From positions 434,001 through 498,000 of the forward strand of contig CBDFNC010000001.1 in NCBI GenBank assembly GCA_965249895.1: a DNA stretch of 64,000 nucleotides, given 5' to 3'. Each line of letters begins with the position of its first letter. The first letter of the stretch is position 1. Below, in pieces: positions 52,274 to 61,093 of this stretch. The notes under the pieces were generated by a model. The model ran no database searches. It was given only the letters and a program-made list of their open reading frames with translations, and was not told the origin of the DNA. Position numbers and translations under genes: made by a program. This stretch comes from CBDFNC01 sp965249895. GTDB taxonomy: Bacteria > Pseudomonadota > Gammaproteobacteria > Enterobacterales > CBDFNC01.

Positions 52274-54042
52274 TGTTGGCTCCCGTGGCGTTTAGGGTAG
52301 GATTTTAATGTGCCATCCTGGCCAAACAGCTTAATGTGTACCTGAATAAAGCGGTCAAAACTACAAAACTGCTGATAGAAGCCGTCTATGACATGGCCAA
52401 ACAGGGATAAGTTGCCCTGGGTATTCAACGTGATTTCCACCTCTGTGCCCGGCGCAAAAATATTACGCCCACAAACCCTGATCGGGGCAACTTGCGAGCG
52501 ATATGTGACCTGCTTGATATTATCAATTTGGCTTAAAGCCTCACCTTGTGAGCCAAAAATACTCAGGGTTTCCTTCAGCGCATCCGTTGGATGGTTGCTT
52601 TGTAAAAGGGAATGAAAATTGATATTTAGTAGAGAAATAAAGCGCCATGCCAGACCACGATCTTGGCTTGGATATATAGGCGCTGTCGGTGAATTTAACA
52701 GTTTCATCACGCCGGGCAAGTCGACGCTGGACTCACATATAAACTCGGTGCCGGGAGCAATATTACAGGCTGTTTTACCGTTGCAGCACATCAGGTCAGG
52801 GGAGAGCACTTTGTTATCTGGCCCTTCACCCGTTATATCCTGGTTGCTCAGGGCCAGTTCATAATTTAGTTTGCCAAGCTCATCGATACGCCGCTTTATC
52901 TGCCAAAACAAGGGGGCCCGCGTATCGTGGTATTTCTCACCGTATAAAGGCGTTAGCTCTACTTCCCCTTGAGGCTTTACTTCTTTAACACATTCGACAC
53001 TCACTATTTCCAGTTCGGTTTCTGTATTAGCATCTGCAGATATAGGCATTGAAATCCGATCGTATTCATATCGTATGGGGTCGCCCTTGTGTTCAAATAA
53101 GTTAAGGGCCGGTACGACATTTAGGCGAAATACCTGGACATCAAATAAGCGGATAAATTCGCTGGGTATGGATTCGACATAAATGCTCAGGACCAGTTGG
53201 TTGCCCGTGATATTTTTGCTGATTTGTCCCAGCTCTTTGATCCAGAAGAAATTACTTTTCTCTTTAAAGCAAAAATATTCTGTTAGCAGCTGGAAGCCGT
53301 CAAACTGATTACCTTGTTGCGGCAGAATATCAAACTCTGGGTCCGTGACCCTACTTTCCAGGCTTTGAGCATCCACTTCATAGTTTTCCTCGAAGCCGGG
53401 GTCGGAAACTGAAATTGCCAGGGTTTTGGACAGCAGTAATTCGATCAAACTGTCGGCATTTTTCTCAAAGCCCTGGATAAAAAAATGGAAATCATCGAAA
53501 TCTAAATTGGAAAAGCTGGCGTCCGGATCATGGTTTGTCAGGGTCAACTGAATAACCGCGCCGGCGCCTTTTGCAAAAGCTGGTCGCTCAAATTTAAAGG
53601 GGGCGACGGCTGCACAGACATGAGTCAGGGAGAAAGGTTGTAACTGGACGTCTTCCACTGTGATAAAGTTGCACTCGTTGCCGTCTCGGGACGTGACAGT
53701 AAACAAGGATTGCTCGGGGATAACCTTGGTTTCTGTTAATTGTTCGGGACTTGCATCCAGCTCTAATAAGGCGCAGCTGGGAATTATCTGGTTCAGACTT
53801 GGGTAGAGAATTGAGATAAGACCGTCGATAACTTCTGGCAGCTGCTCATCCAGACGTTTCTCTGTTTTGGCGTTGAGCAGAGCAGCGGCGTCAATCAGAC
53901 GAGAAATATTGGGATCCTCATAGATACCTTGATTTACTTTTAGTTGTTCGGCTGCGTCAGGGTTACGTGTGGCGAAGCTGGACATGGCTTTGCGAATAAC
54001 AGCCAGCTCACTTTCATAATAATGGCTCAGAGAATCAGACAA
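52264..54042 (-). CDS. tssF: T6SS baseplate protein TssF
   Basis: Wedge component that forms a TssF2-TssG complex, 592 residues. The start (SLSHYYESELAVIRKAMSSFATRNPDAAEQL) and PNISRLIDAAALLNAKTEKRLDEQLPEVIDGLISILYP region are diagnostic, as is APIYPSQDRGLAWRFISLL near the C-terminal third. It overlaps tssE by 8 bases, indicating tight coupling of the baseplate genes. Confidence 0.93.
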   Translation of the reverse strand: MSDSLSHYYESELAVIRKAMSSFATRNPDAAEQLKVNQGIYEDPNISRLIDAAALLNAKTEKRLDEQLPEVIDGLISILYPSLNQIIPSCALLELDASPEQLTETKVIPEQSLFTVTSRDGNECNFITVEDVQLQPFSLTHVCAAVAPFKFERPAFAKGAGAVIQLTLTNHDPDASFSNLDFDDFHFFIQGFEKNADSLIELLLSKTLAISVSDPGFEENYEVDAQSLESRVTDPEFDILPQQGNQFDGFQLLTEYFCFKEKSNFFWIKELGQISKNITGNQLVLSIYVESIPSEFIRLFDVQVFRLNVVPALNLFEHKGDPIRYEYDRISMPISADANTETELEIVSVECVKEVKPQGEVELTPLYGEKYHDTRAPLFWQIKRRIDELGKLNYELALSNQDITGEGPDNKVLSPDLMCCNGKTACNIAPGTEFICESSVDLPGVMKLLNSPTAPIYPSQDRGLAWRFISLLNINFHSLLQSNHPTDALKETLSIFGSQGEALSQIDNIKQVTYRSQVAPIRVCGRNIFAPGTEVEITLNTQGNLSLFGHVIDGFYQQFCSFDRFIQVHIKLFGQDGTLKSYPKRHGSQQCL

Positions 54043-54463
54043 GTTCTTCGTCCTCTAAATCGACCTGCATATTGTTCAAATTTATTTTTGAATCCAGTAC
54101 CAGCTGCTCACTACCATATTCAGTAGTCAAATTGGCATAGAGAACAAAGTTGATGGCGTTTTTCTGGTTATCTTGTTGTAATACTTCAATTCTTACCTGA
54201 CTTAGCCTGGGCTCAAACCAAGTTACCCATTGCTGAACCTTGGCTGCCAATAATTGCGGATCCAGGTTAGCCTGCAATAACTGCATATCTTCAATACCAA
54301 AGCCTAGAACGGAACGTTTACTCTCCTTGAAATTATCTTCCAGCTTAACTAAAGGGGCTTCTGTTTCCATTAGCTGGGTAAGGTTATAGCGTACCGAATC
54401 GATAAGTTTAGCTCTTCGGTTTGTTGCACTTTTTTGGTTTACAAAAGTTTCCCAGAATGCCAT
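54035..54463 (-). CDS. tssE: T6SS baseplate protein TssE (gp25-like)
   Basis: Homologue of phage T4 gp25 that triggers sheath polymerisation, 142 residues. It shows the usual plan: an N-terminal helix (SVRYNLTQLMETEA), then VLGFGIEDMQL, WVTWFEPRLSQVRIEVL and a closing beta region. Its start overlaps the stop of the second TssC-like gene by one base. Confidence 0.88.
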   Translation of the reverse strand: MAFWETFVNQKSATNRRAKLIDSVRYNLTQLMETEAPLVKLEDNFKESKRSVLGFGIEDMQLLQANLDPQLLAAKVQQWVTWFEPRLSQVRIEVLQQDNQKNAINFVLYANLTTEYGSEQLVLDSKINLNNMQVDLEDEELV

Positions 54464-55866
54464 TAAGCCATCTCTCCCAGGTCAGTTTGTAACAATACTT
54501 CGCCGGTAAAATGGTCGAACTGGTATTGTGGTTTGATACGTACTTCACAGCCAAAAGCCCCTGGAGTGGTAATGGATTCCACCACGGCGATACTCGCTTT
54601 TTGCAGTGGGTACTTGGATAATATGACTTCATCGGCCGAGGACAGGTTGCTGGTAAAGCGTTCCAACCAGTTGCGTAAATGTATTTCACATTCCTGGGCA
54701 GTGCTGTAGTTACCTATCATTTCCCGGATCTGTACTTTCAGGTAATGGGCGATGCGACAACACATTAAAGTGGTTTGTAATTGTGTGATCGCCTTGTCAT
54801 TGTCTTGCCCATCGGGTTGCCAGACTGAATTGTTATTTACGAAAAAGTATTTATTTGTCAAAGGGCTGTGGGAAAGCGGGATAAACCCCTGGTCGGCGTA
54901 AAAGTTGGCTAATTGACCAAACAACCTTACTTTAGGAAGTGGATTTTTAAGGTGCTCGGGAACATCCTGTTTATTGGGTTGATTTAATAAGGCACCTTGG
55001 AATTTGTCGTTCCAGCGGGACTTTAGGAAGCCAAACCAGCTTATTCTGTGATATTCGCGGATTAGGGTAATAACAAAAGCAAATGCCGCGGTGGCCCAAA
55101 TACCACCGTTGTGTTGCGGGGTTTCCTGGAAATTGAAACCGATACGCCTGTCTTTATAGGCTTGCCTTATTCTGTATTTGGGCATTGCCAGGCCTAAAAA
55201 CCGGGATGAAGATTGGCTACGTAAGTTTTGCCAGGCTTGATAATCCTCGCTATGAATCACTTTATCGACGCGTTTAATATCCGACAGCCATTCGGCACCG
55301 GGCTCACCAAAAAAAGCCTCTTCTGGTGATAAGATAAAGGGGCAGAGGCAGAGTTCGCCGAGTTTACCCAATAATTCCAGGGTAAAGAGATCGTCGTATT
55401 CTGCGTCATAGGCAATATTCATACTGACCTCGTGGTCATGCATAAGTAAGCCAAAAGGCTGCCCACCTAGGGTATTAAGCTCCCCGTTACCAATCAGGTT
55501 ATACAGTTCAGAGTTGCGCAATGTGCTGGACATATTTAAGTCTTGGGAGACCTCCTGCCAGCTGACATCGAGCATTTTTATTTTCACCCGGTTATAGTTT
55601 ATCGGCAAAGAGATCAGACTTTGTAAGGCCTTCCACCTGGCTTCCAGCTGCTGGAATTCATCATCTTGAATAATTTCCGATAGCTGGCGAGATAACTTAC
55701 TGTCGAGCAGTACTAACAGTCGGTTAATATAGGCAAACAATTCTGCTTTACCGTTTAATGGGGCAGACAGATCTGAAGCCAGCAAAGATAAGGCTTTTTC
55801 GAGAAAAAACTTATCTTTGCTGTCCAGCGTATTGAACTCGTCTTGCCAGTGTTGGGAAAATAGCAT
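54463..55866 (-). CDS. Second TssC-family sheath-like protein
   Basis: Protein of 467 residues clearly related to the adjacent TssC: SKLSRQLSEIIQDDEFQQLEARWKALQSL mirrors DKRLSKQLSEVMQQDDFKRLEGSWRGLQKL, with matching SWFGFLKSRWND and AHYLKVQIREMIG positions. It is highly diverged, lacks parts of the TssC core and has a different C-terminus. Tandem TssC-like genes are known in some T6SS loci (the ImpC/ImpD arrangement). It may cap or initiate the sheath, or be a non-contractile variant. It lies between tssC and tssE. Confidence 0.82.
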   Translation of the reverse strand: MLFSQHWQDEFNTLDSKDKFFLEKALSLLASDLSAPLNGKAELFAYINRLLVLLDSKLSRQLSEIIQDDEFQQLEARWKALQSLISLPINYNRVKIKMLDVSWQEVSQDLNMSSTLRNSELYNLIGNGELNTLGGQPFGLLMHDHEVSMNIAYDAEYDDLFTLELLGKLGELCLCPFILSPEEAFFGEPGAEWLSDIKRVDKVIHSEDYQAWQNLRSQSSSRFLGLAMPKYRIRQAYKDRRIGFNFQETPQHNGGIWATAAFAFVITLIREYHRISWFGFLKSRWNDKFQGALLNQPNKQDVPEHLKNPLPKVRLFGQLANFYADQGFIPLSHSPLTNKYFFVNNNSVWQPDGQDNDKAITQLQTTLMCCRIAHYLKVQIREMIGNYSTAQECEIHLRNWLERFTSNLSSADEVILSKYPLQKASIAVVESITTPGAFGCEVRIKPQYQFDHFTGEVLLQTDLGEMA

Positions 55867-55900
55867 AAGTAAAAGAGGCCGGTTACCCGGCCTCCGTCCA

Positions 55901-57379
55901 TTAACCAGGGATCTTCGCGACCATGCGCACGGAAGTAGTTAATTCTTCCATCTGTAGCCATGGTCTCAGGTGTGCGACAGCAGAATAACAACCTGGACGG
56001 CCCGGTTGCTCAACAACTTGGATCTGTGATTCTGCAAGTGGTGTCTTTGATCGTTCTGAGTTACCTATGGCACCGGAATTGGTGAAGGTATCTATCCATA
56101 GTTGCAGCTCTTGTTGCACATCCGCTGGTTCGAGGTTTGACCCCAGTTTGTCGCGACCCATCACCTTAAGATAATGGGCGATACGACTGCTTGCCATTAT
56201 GTAGGGTAGGCGAGCCGAAATGGCGGCATTTGCCGTGGCATCGGGATCCGTATAGGTTTTCGGTTTTTGGGTTGTCTGGCTACCGATAAAGACGCCATAG
56301 TTAGAGCTTTTATAGTGAACCAAAGGTAGGAAGCCCAGATCGCTCAGCTCTTTTTCTCTTTCATCCGTCAGGTTAACCTCAGTAGGGCATTGCTGCTGGA
56401 TATCCCCTGCTTCTGACTTGTAGGTCAGGTTGGGCAGGTTCTCCACTTTACCACCATTGTCCATCCCGCGAATGGCTGTGCACCAGCCAAACTCGGTATA
56501 GGCTTGGGTCATTTTCAGGCATAGGTCATACGCGGCATTTGACCAGACTATTTGAGAGTTGTCTGTTGGTTTTGGATTGCCTTCATTATCTGTATCCAGC
56601 TCTTCATAATCGAAGGCAGATGTGCCCAGGCCTTTTTGTCCATAAGGCAGGCGCGCCATAGTCCTAGGCAGAGTCAGGGTCACATAACGGGCATCGTCAC
56701 TCTCACGGAACGAGTTCCACGCGGCGTAGGAGGGTGAGTCAAACCCCGCAGCGACCGGGCGGCCTTCGGAAAAGGCTTCGAAGCTATTGTACTCGAACAT
56801 CTCAGCATTGACGGCCGCCACAAACGGTGCATGACAAGCGGCAGCAACTTCACCCATATAACGCAGTAAGGCGACATCTTCGTCTTTGTAACTGAATTCA
56901 TAGTCTCCGATAAGCGTCCCGTAAGGCTCACCGCCTGCCGTGCCGAATTCATCCTGGTACAAGGATTTAAACAAGGGGCTGCGGTCTATAGCCGGCGCAT
57001 CTTCAAATTGATCTAACAGCTCTTCCTGACCAAAATCGACTAATCTAATCTTCAGGCTAGGGCCAAGTTCACTTTCTTTAACCAGCTTTTGCAGGCCGCG
57101 CCAGGAACCTTCCAGGCGCTTAAAGTCATCCTGTTGCATCACCTCTGACAGTTGTTTAGAGAGGCGTTTATCGATTTCTGAAATCGCGCTTTCTATGGTT
57201 TTGCTGACGTTTTTGTCCCAGGTAACTGTGCCTTCGAGTGCTTGTTTAGCAAGGTTGAAAAACAGCTCTTTGGTGGTATCTGCCGGTGTCTGGCTGGTGG
57301 CCTCTATGGCTCTATCCAGAAAGCTTAAGCTGGCTGCAGCGGTTTCTGTTTGGGGTTGGGATTGCGCTTCATTGCTCAT
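55901..57379 (-). CDS. tssC: T6SS contractile sheath large subunit TssC
   Basis: Main sheath subunit, 492 residues, polymerising with TssB around the Hcp tube. Family blocks include SEVMQQDDFKRLEGSWRGLQKLV, FGTAGGEPYGTLIGDYEF, VALLRYMGEVAAACHAPFV and SSRIAHYLKVMGRDKLG. The C-terminal region (PGRPGCYSAVAHLRPWLQMEELT) is complete. Its ATG overlaps the tssB stop (TAATG), as in most T6SS operons. Confidence 0.96.
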   Translation of the reverse strand: MSNEAQSQPQTETAAASLSFLDRAIEATSQTPADTTKELFFNLAKQALEGTVTWDKNVSKTIESAISEIDKRLSKQLSEVMQQDDFKRLEGSWRGLQKLVKESELGPSLKIRLVDFGQEELLDQFEDAPAIDRSPLFKSLYQDEFGTAGGEPYGTLIGDYEFSYKDEDVALLRYMGEVAAACHAPFVAAVNAEMFEYNSFEAFSEGRPVAAGFDSPSYAAWNSFRESDDARYVTLTLPRTMARLPYGQKGLGTSAFDYEELDTDNEGNPKPTDNSQIVWSNAAYDLCLKMTQAYTEFGWCTAIRGMDNGGKVENLPNLTYKSEAGDIQQQCPTEVNLTDEREKELSDLGFLPLVHYKSSNYGVFIGSQTTQKPKTYTDPDATANAAISARLPYIMASSRIAHYLKVMGRDKLGSNLEPADVQQELQLWIDTFTNSGAIGNSERSKTPLAESQIQVVEQPGRPGCYSAVAHLRPWLQMEELTTSVRMVAKIPG

Positions 57380-57882
57380 TATTCAGCTCCTTCCTTTTCT
57401 ACACCCAGCTCTTTTGACAGCTCGTTAATGGTGTCCGCATTTTGCAGTACTTCTTTTAATAGTTTCTCCAGATCTTTGGAGCGATCGGCTTTGGCTAATA
57501 ACGTCTTTAACTGGTTGCGAGTTTCAACCAGCTTTTTTAGTGGCTCGACTTTTTCTATGATGGCTTCCGGCTCGAAATCCTTCATGGAGTTGAACTCAAG
57601 ATCTGCCGAAAACTGGCTGTCATCATCGGCCAGCACGTTATCGACCTTAAGGTTTAATACGGGACCTACTCGTTTTAATACTGTGTCGAAGTTGTCTTTA
57701 TCGACACCGTAGAAACTACGCTCGTCCAGCTCTTGCTTGTCTTGTTTGTGAGCCGAATAGTCACCAATAACACCTACCACAAAAGGCAACTCTTTGGTTT
57801 CAACTGCTCCATTTGTTTCAACATCATAAGTGATACTAACGCGGTTTTTACTGACCCGTTTGTGCTGTGAATTTAGCGCCAC
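57379..57882 (-). CDS. tssB: T6SS contractile sheath small subunit TssB
   Basis: Small sheath subunit of 167 residues that forms a heterodimer with TssC. RVSITYDVETNGAVETKELPFVVGVIGDYS and DERSFYGVDKDNFDTVLKRVGP are typical of the family, and the C-terminal helix (TINELSKELGVE) is the region that contacts ClpV or TssC. It is the first gene after hcp in this operon, with 35 bases between. Confidence 0.95.
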   Translation of the reverse strand: MALNSQHKRVSKNRVSITYDVETNGAVETKELPFVVGVIGDYSAHKQDKQELDERSFYGVDKDNFDTVLKRVGPVLNLKVDNVLADDDSQFSADLEFNSMKDFEPEAIIEKVEPLKKLVETRNQLKTLLAKADRSKDLEKLLKEVLQNADTINELSKELGVEKEGAE

Positions 57883-57917
57883 TGGATCTCTCCTCTGTTA
57901 AATTTGTGGTTATTGGC

Positions 57918-58445
57918 TTACCCGGCCGTGGCTTCTGAAGTTATTTTTGCTGTGGTTGTGTCGAAACCGACGGACTGTCCTTTTTTGATTTTTCCGGCGG
58001 AGTCTTCCACGTAATAATCTTTCTTGATCGTGGTGTAAACCAAAGAAAAAGACTCGCTGGGCATACCGCCGTCATTACCACTGGTGCTGTAATTGGACAC
58101 GCGGGCCTTTTCCAGGGTTATGACCAGATATGGGCTTGCGCCAGAACCATCTCGATTTGGTTTAGTCATGACTATAGAAATGGTTTTACCTTTCTCTCCC
58201 GGCTTATATAGGAAGGTAGTAATCCAAGGACTTGCGCCGTCACACTGTCGGGAAATGCTGACTTCACCCAGAGCCACCATGCCGCCATCGGTATTATTGG
58301 CGTTACCAATATCTATGCCTACGTTGCGAACCGCACCCCAAGAGAACGAATCAATGGCGAAATAACCGTCTTTATCATTGATTTTTAGGGTGGCAGCACC
58401 TTCGATAGTGCCGACGTCTTCAAGTTTCATATAAACTGATGCCAT
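57918..58445 (-). CDS. hcp: T6SS tube protein Hcp (TssD)
   Basis: Hexameric ring protein that stacks into the inner tube, 175 residues. It shows the Hcp fold: MASVYMKLEDVGTIEGAAT at the start, DSFSWGAVRNVGID, VSISRQCDGASPWI and ESFSLVYTTIKKDY. It ends shortly after the fold with no fused effector domain. It probably has a strong ribosome site (AAGGAA) upstream, as Hcp is made in high amounts. Confidence 0.94.
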   Translation of the reverse strand: MASVYMKLEDVGTIEGAATLKINDKDGYFAIDSFSWGAVRNVGIDIGNANNTDGGMVALGEVSISRQCDGASPWITTFLYKPGEKGKTISIVMTKPNRDGSGASPYLVITLEKARVSNYSTSGNDGGMPSESFSLVYTTIKKDYYVEDSAGKIKKGQSVGFDTTTAKITSEATAG

Positions 58446-58474
58446 AAAAATATTCCTTGTTGTTAAGCGACTAG

Positions 58475-59878
58475 TTACATTTCAAATGTCATAACCTGAT
58501 TAGAGTCTTGGTCCTGCTTGGTATCATTTTCTCTCGGCGACTCATCCGGAAGGTCGAGGGAAACCACTTGTTGTTGGGAGTCTTGCTGCTGATTTTTTTG
58601 TATAGGTGCTTTTGCCGGAGTGGGGGTTGGGGTGATAGTTTGTGCCTGAATACTTGATTGTTGGTTGATTTCCGCCAGGCTTGTACTACTTACTCTTTGG
58701 ATATCGGCTTGAGTTATATTGACCTGTGGTAGATCCACTTGGGTTAGGTTATCCATACCCGTGAGTTGATTCACTTGGGTTAGGGCATTGCTATTTTGTT
58801 CACCCATGAGTTCTGTTAGCAATTCGGGTAAAGGCATATAGCCCCATCGAATAGCGCGTTCGAGTAAAAACGCGACTGGGCTATGAGGCTCGGTTTTTCG
58901 AAAGAAATCTGCAATTCTTCTCAGCTCGGCAAAGGCGTGATCTCGGTTCAGTATTTCCCCCTGCCGTGTGATACCTGGCCGAGCGATTTCTCCTACTACG
59001 GGCTGAGATTGGGAGTCTGTAGCAGAATTCGGCATTTGTGGCTCACTCTCTGTTGCCAGAGAACTAGCTTCAGGGAGGTTATCGAGTGGCCAGGGGATTA
59101 ACCTGTCGCCAAGCAAAAACTTTATGGCGGCCAGAAATTTACTAAATGATTCTTTTAAAAATCGGAAGCTGACACCTTTGACGTCGACTTGCTGACATTT
59201 TGCTGTGACAATTTGTTCGAGCTTGTTCAGGCTTGTCAGGCAAGCATCTATATCCAGCACCAATTTTTGGCTGCTCTTATGGGCAAATCCACCGCTGGCA
59301 TCGGCTTTTAACTGTTCCAGATTGCCACTTCGTTCGGCTTGGCAATACTGACCAAAAGTGATGTCGCCTACCAATGGATACATTTGCAGTGGCATATAGA
59401 GCAAGCCAGTATCTTCGCTTTCTCCTAATAACTGCAGCAAGGGTTTGAGTTTTAACTGTACTCTTTCTTTTCCCAGGCCAACTTCGTCCTTGGCCTTTAG
59501 TGTTGCTACAGGAGGCATAGGGTGTAAGTCTGGCCAGAATTTTTCCATTGTTTCAGCAAACAGCTGTAAAGAATCGCTTAGGCCGGATACAGGATCTTTG
59601 CTAAACATCTGAGCAGTAATTAACCAGCAAAAAATCTCGATATCTTTTGATTTTTCGGTCAGCGTTTCAATACAGAGTTTTCTTAGTTCGGCCCAGTTGT
59701 GCTCATTGCTTTCCAGCAGTTCATCGTCAGATACGGCATCAGGTGTTTCTACCATTTGCCGAAAGGAGGACTGAGCCATATTAAAAGCATTACGTAAGCC
59801 ACGAAACGCGCTACGGTCTGCTTTTAGGTATATACCACAAGCAGAATTATCAGAAATTGGCTCGATAATGTTGTTCAT
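58475..59878 (-). CDS. tssA: T6SS protein TssA
   Basis: Cap/organiser protein that coordinates tube and sheath growth, 467 residues. The N-terminal ImpA domain is clear (ISDNSACGIYLKADRSAFRGLRNAFN, then KDIEIFCWLITAQMFSKDPVSGL and FWPDLHPMP). The end of the ImpA-like region carries RDHAFAELRRIADFFRKTEPHSPVAFLLERAIRWGYMPLPELL, followed by a Gln/Thr-rich low-complexity tail (about 390-450). It starts the transcription unit running through hcp to tssM, after a 300-base gap. Confidence 0.9.
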   Translation of the reverse strand: MNNIIEPISDNSACGIYLKADRSAFRGLRNAFNMAQSSFRQMVETPDAVSDDELLESNEHNWAELRKLCIETLTEKSKDIEIFCWLITAQMFSKDPVSGLSDSLQLFAETMEKFWPDLHPMPPVATLKAKDEVGLGKERVQLKLKPLLQLLGESEDTGLLYMPLQMYPLVGDITFGQYCQAERSGNLEQLKADASGGFAHKSSQKLVLDIDACLTSLNKLEQIVTAKCQQVDVKGVSFRFLKESFSKFLAAIKFLLGDRLIPWPLDNLPEASSLATESEPQMPNSATDSQSQPVVGEIARPGITRQGEILNRDHAFAELRRIADFFRKTEPHSPVAFLLERAIRWGYMPLPELLTELMGEQNSNALTQVNQLTGMDNLTQVDLPQVNITQADIQRVSSTSLAEINQQSSIQAQTITPTPTPAKAPIQKNQQQDSQQQVVSLDLPDESPRENDTKQDQDSNQVMTFEM

Positions 59879-60181
59879 TAAATATTCAGCTCACCTTGGT
59901 TGACTCTAGTGATACAAGTGTCAACTATAGTCACTTCTCTGTTAAAGCTAACAAGCATATTAAAAAGTGTGATTTATATTGCATTTCTGTTAATGCTAAG
60001 TAGGCGGGGTGGGGGTGATATTTCCGTCCAGGTATAACTGAGTAAATCTATGGTAACCAATTGATATTTATCATTAATAACTGTCGATAGGCAATTTTAA
60101 GCGAACAGTGAATAGGGTGAAAATCGAATTTAAATACAAAGCCGGTATTGAGCTGAAGGGTAAGTGAAAAAATTCACTGTT
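59879..60181. other. Intergenic region between the PAAR gene and tssA
   Basis: About 300 bases with no gene. It should hold the promoter of the tssA-to-tssM unit. A long-range inverted repeat, ACAGTGAAT near 60105 and ATTCACTGT near 60170, spans about 75 bases, and AGTGAA-AAAA-TTCACT forms a short hairpin just past the PAAR stop. I saw no clear sigma-54 or sigma-70 motif. Confidence 0.4.
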
Positions 60182-60484
60182 TTAGCCACCAATTAATACA
60201 GTAGGAGCTCCCAGCACTATGCTTCCTCCATGGGTCGTGGTATCTCCCATACGGGCAGCGGGTCGATTACAAATGAGAACGGTAGTGCTGCCTTTTACAA
60301 TTGCATCCGGAGGTCCCACACAAATACACATATCACCCACGACAGAGGCAGGCATATTAGCGATCAGTACTGTAGGGACTCCCGGACCAATGATAGGCCC
60401 ACCAACATGGGGTATGGGAGGAAGAGCGGGCGTTAACATTGGGCAAACATGCATATCTGTCAATCTGGCTGCAGGTAAGGTCAC
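60182..60484 (-). CDS. PAAR-domain T6SS spike-tip protein
   Basis: Complete PAAR protein of 100 residues that sharpens the VgrG spike and may carry effectors. The repeats read MTLPAARLTDMHVCP, GPIIGPGVPTVLIANMPASVVGDMCICVG and RPAARMGDTTTHGGSIV, with the His and Cys residues (HVCP, CICVG, THGG) that bind zinc at the tip. No N- or C-terminal effector extension is present. It follows the DUF6931-like gene in the vgrG module. Confidence 0.92.
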   Translation of the reverse strand: MTLPAARLTDMHVCPMLTPALPPIPHVGGPIIGPGVPTVLIANMPASVVGDMCICVGPPDAIVKGSTTVLICNRPAARMGDTTTHGGSIVLGAPTVLIGG

Positions 60485-60515
60485 AGGGGCTTTTCCTTTT
60501 CAATTATTGATTGGA

Positions 60516-61091
60516 TTAGTTAGCAGGGTTTCCGCCGTTACCACCCTTGGCTATGTCCAGGCCTAAGGTTATAACTCGCTGGTAGTAAATTTGGCTGTTA
60601 TCCCATTCGGGTAATGCCGCCGCCATATTAATAGCACCAGCTACCGCTTTCGCGTAAAGGTTTGCCTCTGGTAATACAGCAGGCTGATCCGGAGCAATAA
60701 TGCTACCACTGCCGCTCCAGAAAACAGCTTGGCATAACCAACCGGGAGCAGAGCTTAGCCCAGCTTGATTGGCTTTTTGCTCGCAGAATCTGCGCCGGGT
60801 TTCATCCGGCTCTGTAGCCCAACTTTTTGCAGCTGTGATGGCTGTTTTTTGTAGGGGATCCCAGTCCGAGTTTCTGAGCTCAAGGCATAGCGACGCCCAC
60901 CAGATGGCTTCGCGAACCGGTAAGCCATGTGCAAGAAGCTGGATAAGATCATAATATTGCTGATGCTGACTTAGAATATCTATTGCCTGCGATACCGAAT
61001 GTTTTGGATCAAGCAGTCCAACAGTGGTTTCTTCCGCCTCAAATCTCTGGGTCAGTATTGAGGCGAATTCAAACGGGATTTTTTTAAACAT
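60516..61091 (-). CDS. DUF6931-like T6SS accessory protein
   Basis: Protein of 191 residues, helical, with Trp-rich motifs (REAIWWASLCLE, SAPGWLCQAVFWSGS) and an ALPEW segment. I recall such proteins, annotated as DUF6931, between vgrG and PAAR genes in other gammaproteobacterial T6SS clusters, but cannot confirm it here. A chaperone or spike-adaptor role for an effector is inferred from position: it lies 2 bases after the vgrG stop and 31 bases before the PAAR gene. Confidence 0.65.
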   Translation of the reverse strand: MFKKIPFEFASILTQRFEAEETTVGLLDPKHSVSQAIDILSQHQQYYDLIQLLAHGLPVREAIWWASLCLELRNSDWDPLQKTAITAAKSWATEPDETRRRFCEQKANQAGLSSAPGWLCQAVFWSGSGSIIAPDQPAVLPEANLYAKAVAGAINMAAALPEWDNSQIYYQRVITLGLDIAKGGNGGNPAN

Positions 61092-61093
61092 AA

